Below are positions 6,037 to 6,082 of a stretch of 6,082 nt of DNA, piece by piece (positions within the stretch are counted from its first letter, which is position 1; every line of letters begins with the position of its first letter). Made by a program: the position numbers and the translations under genes. Source of the stretch: CAG-826 sp964546565 (lineage in GTDB: Bacteria; Bacillota_I; Bacilli_A; RFN20; CAG-826). The notes beneath the pieces are model-generated. The model saw nothing but the letters and a program-made list of their open reading frames with translations. It was not told where the DNA came from and ran no database searches. The DNA is taken from positions 1 to 6,082 of the forward strand of contig CAZJKC010000068.1 in assembly GCA_964546565.1 (NCBI GenBank). Direction: 5' to 3'.

Positions 6037-6082
6037 TGTATACACGCTTAAAAAAAGGTAAATTTTACATTATTCAATTACT

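Noticed and set aside
6045..6075. A GTAAAATTTAC near-palindrome followed by seven T on the minus strand, resembling the end of an upstream terminator.
   Set aside because: The hairpin can form only three or four A-U-rich pairs with a tiny loop, and the sequence before it is outside the window, so a terminator cannot be supported.

Overview
The window reads as ordinary chromosomal housekeeping DNA from a low-GC Gram-positive bacterium (Bacillota). This rests on the AT-rich sequence, strong AGGAGG-type ribosome binding sites, a T-box leader, a CIRCE heat-shock operator, and the ileS-lspA-rluD order, which resembles the Bacillus subtilis ileS-lspA-ylyB neighbourhood. The absence of a ylyA-like gene between ileS and lspA, and a clpB gene downstream where B. 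subtilis has pyrR, would fit an Erysipelotrichia-like or other Mollicutes-related lineage, but that placement is inference. The three complete genes stop with TAA or TAG, and every Trp in them is TGG, so nothing suggests UGA recoding.

Every gene lies on the minus strand, so transcription runs from high to low coordinates. Positions 6082-6037 are an upstream edge with no assignable gene. A sigma-A promoter (6036-6008) starts a long leader (about 6002-5771). The leader is a complete isoleucine T-box riboswitch: Stem I with an AUC specifier, a Stem II-like hairpin, a Stem III hairpin, the T-box sequence, and a terminator that competes with an antiterminator. It controls ileS (5748-3013, isoleucyl-tRNA synthetase). 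lspA (3026-2490, signal peptidase II) overlaps the end of ileS, and an RluD-family pseudouridine synthase (2509-1595) overlaps the end of lspA. The three genes form one translationally coupled operon that ends at an intrinsic terminator (1577-1544).

After an AT-rich spacer of about 110 bp comes a separate heat-shock unit. A CIRCE operator (1431-1405) overlaps a consensus sigma-A promoter (1417-1390) that drives clpB (1364 to beyond position 1). clpB encodes the ClpB disaggregase and is cut by the window edge within the middle domain.

Two control systems therefore sit next to each other. Uncharged tRNA-Ile switches on ileS and, by operon membership, lipoprotein processing and rRNA modification. 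HrcA is expected to repress clpB until proteins misfold. I found no mobile element, CRISPR array, RNA gene or evidence of an undescribed system. The points worth a second look are regulatory details: the CIRCE base that doubles as part of the -35 box, a possible alternative pairing within the T-box leader, and an HCGH version of the synthetase HIGH motif.
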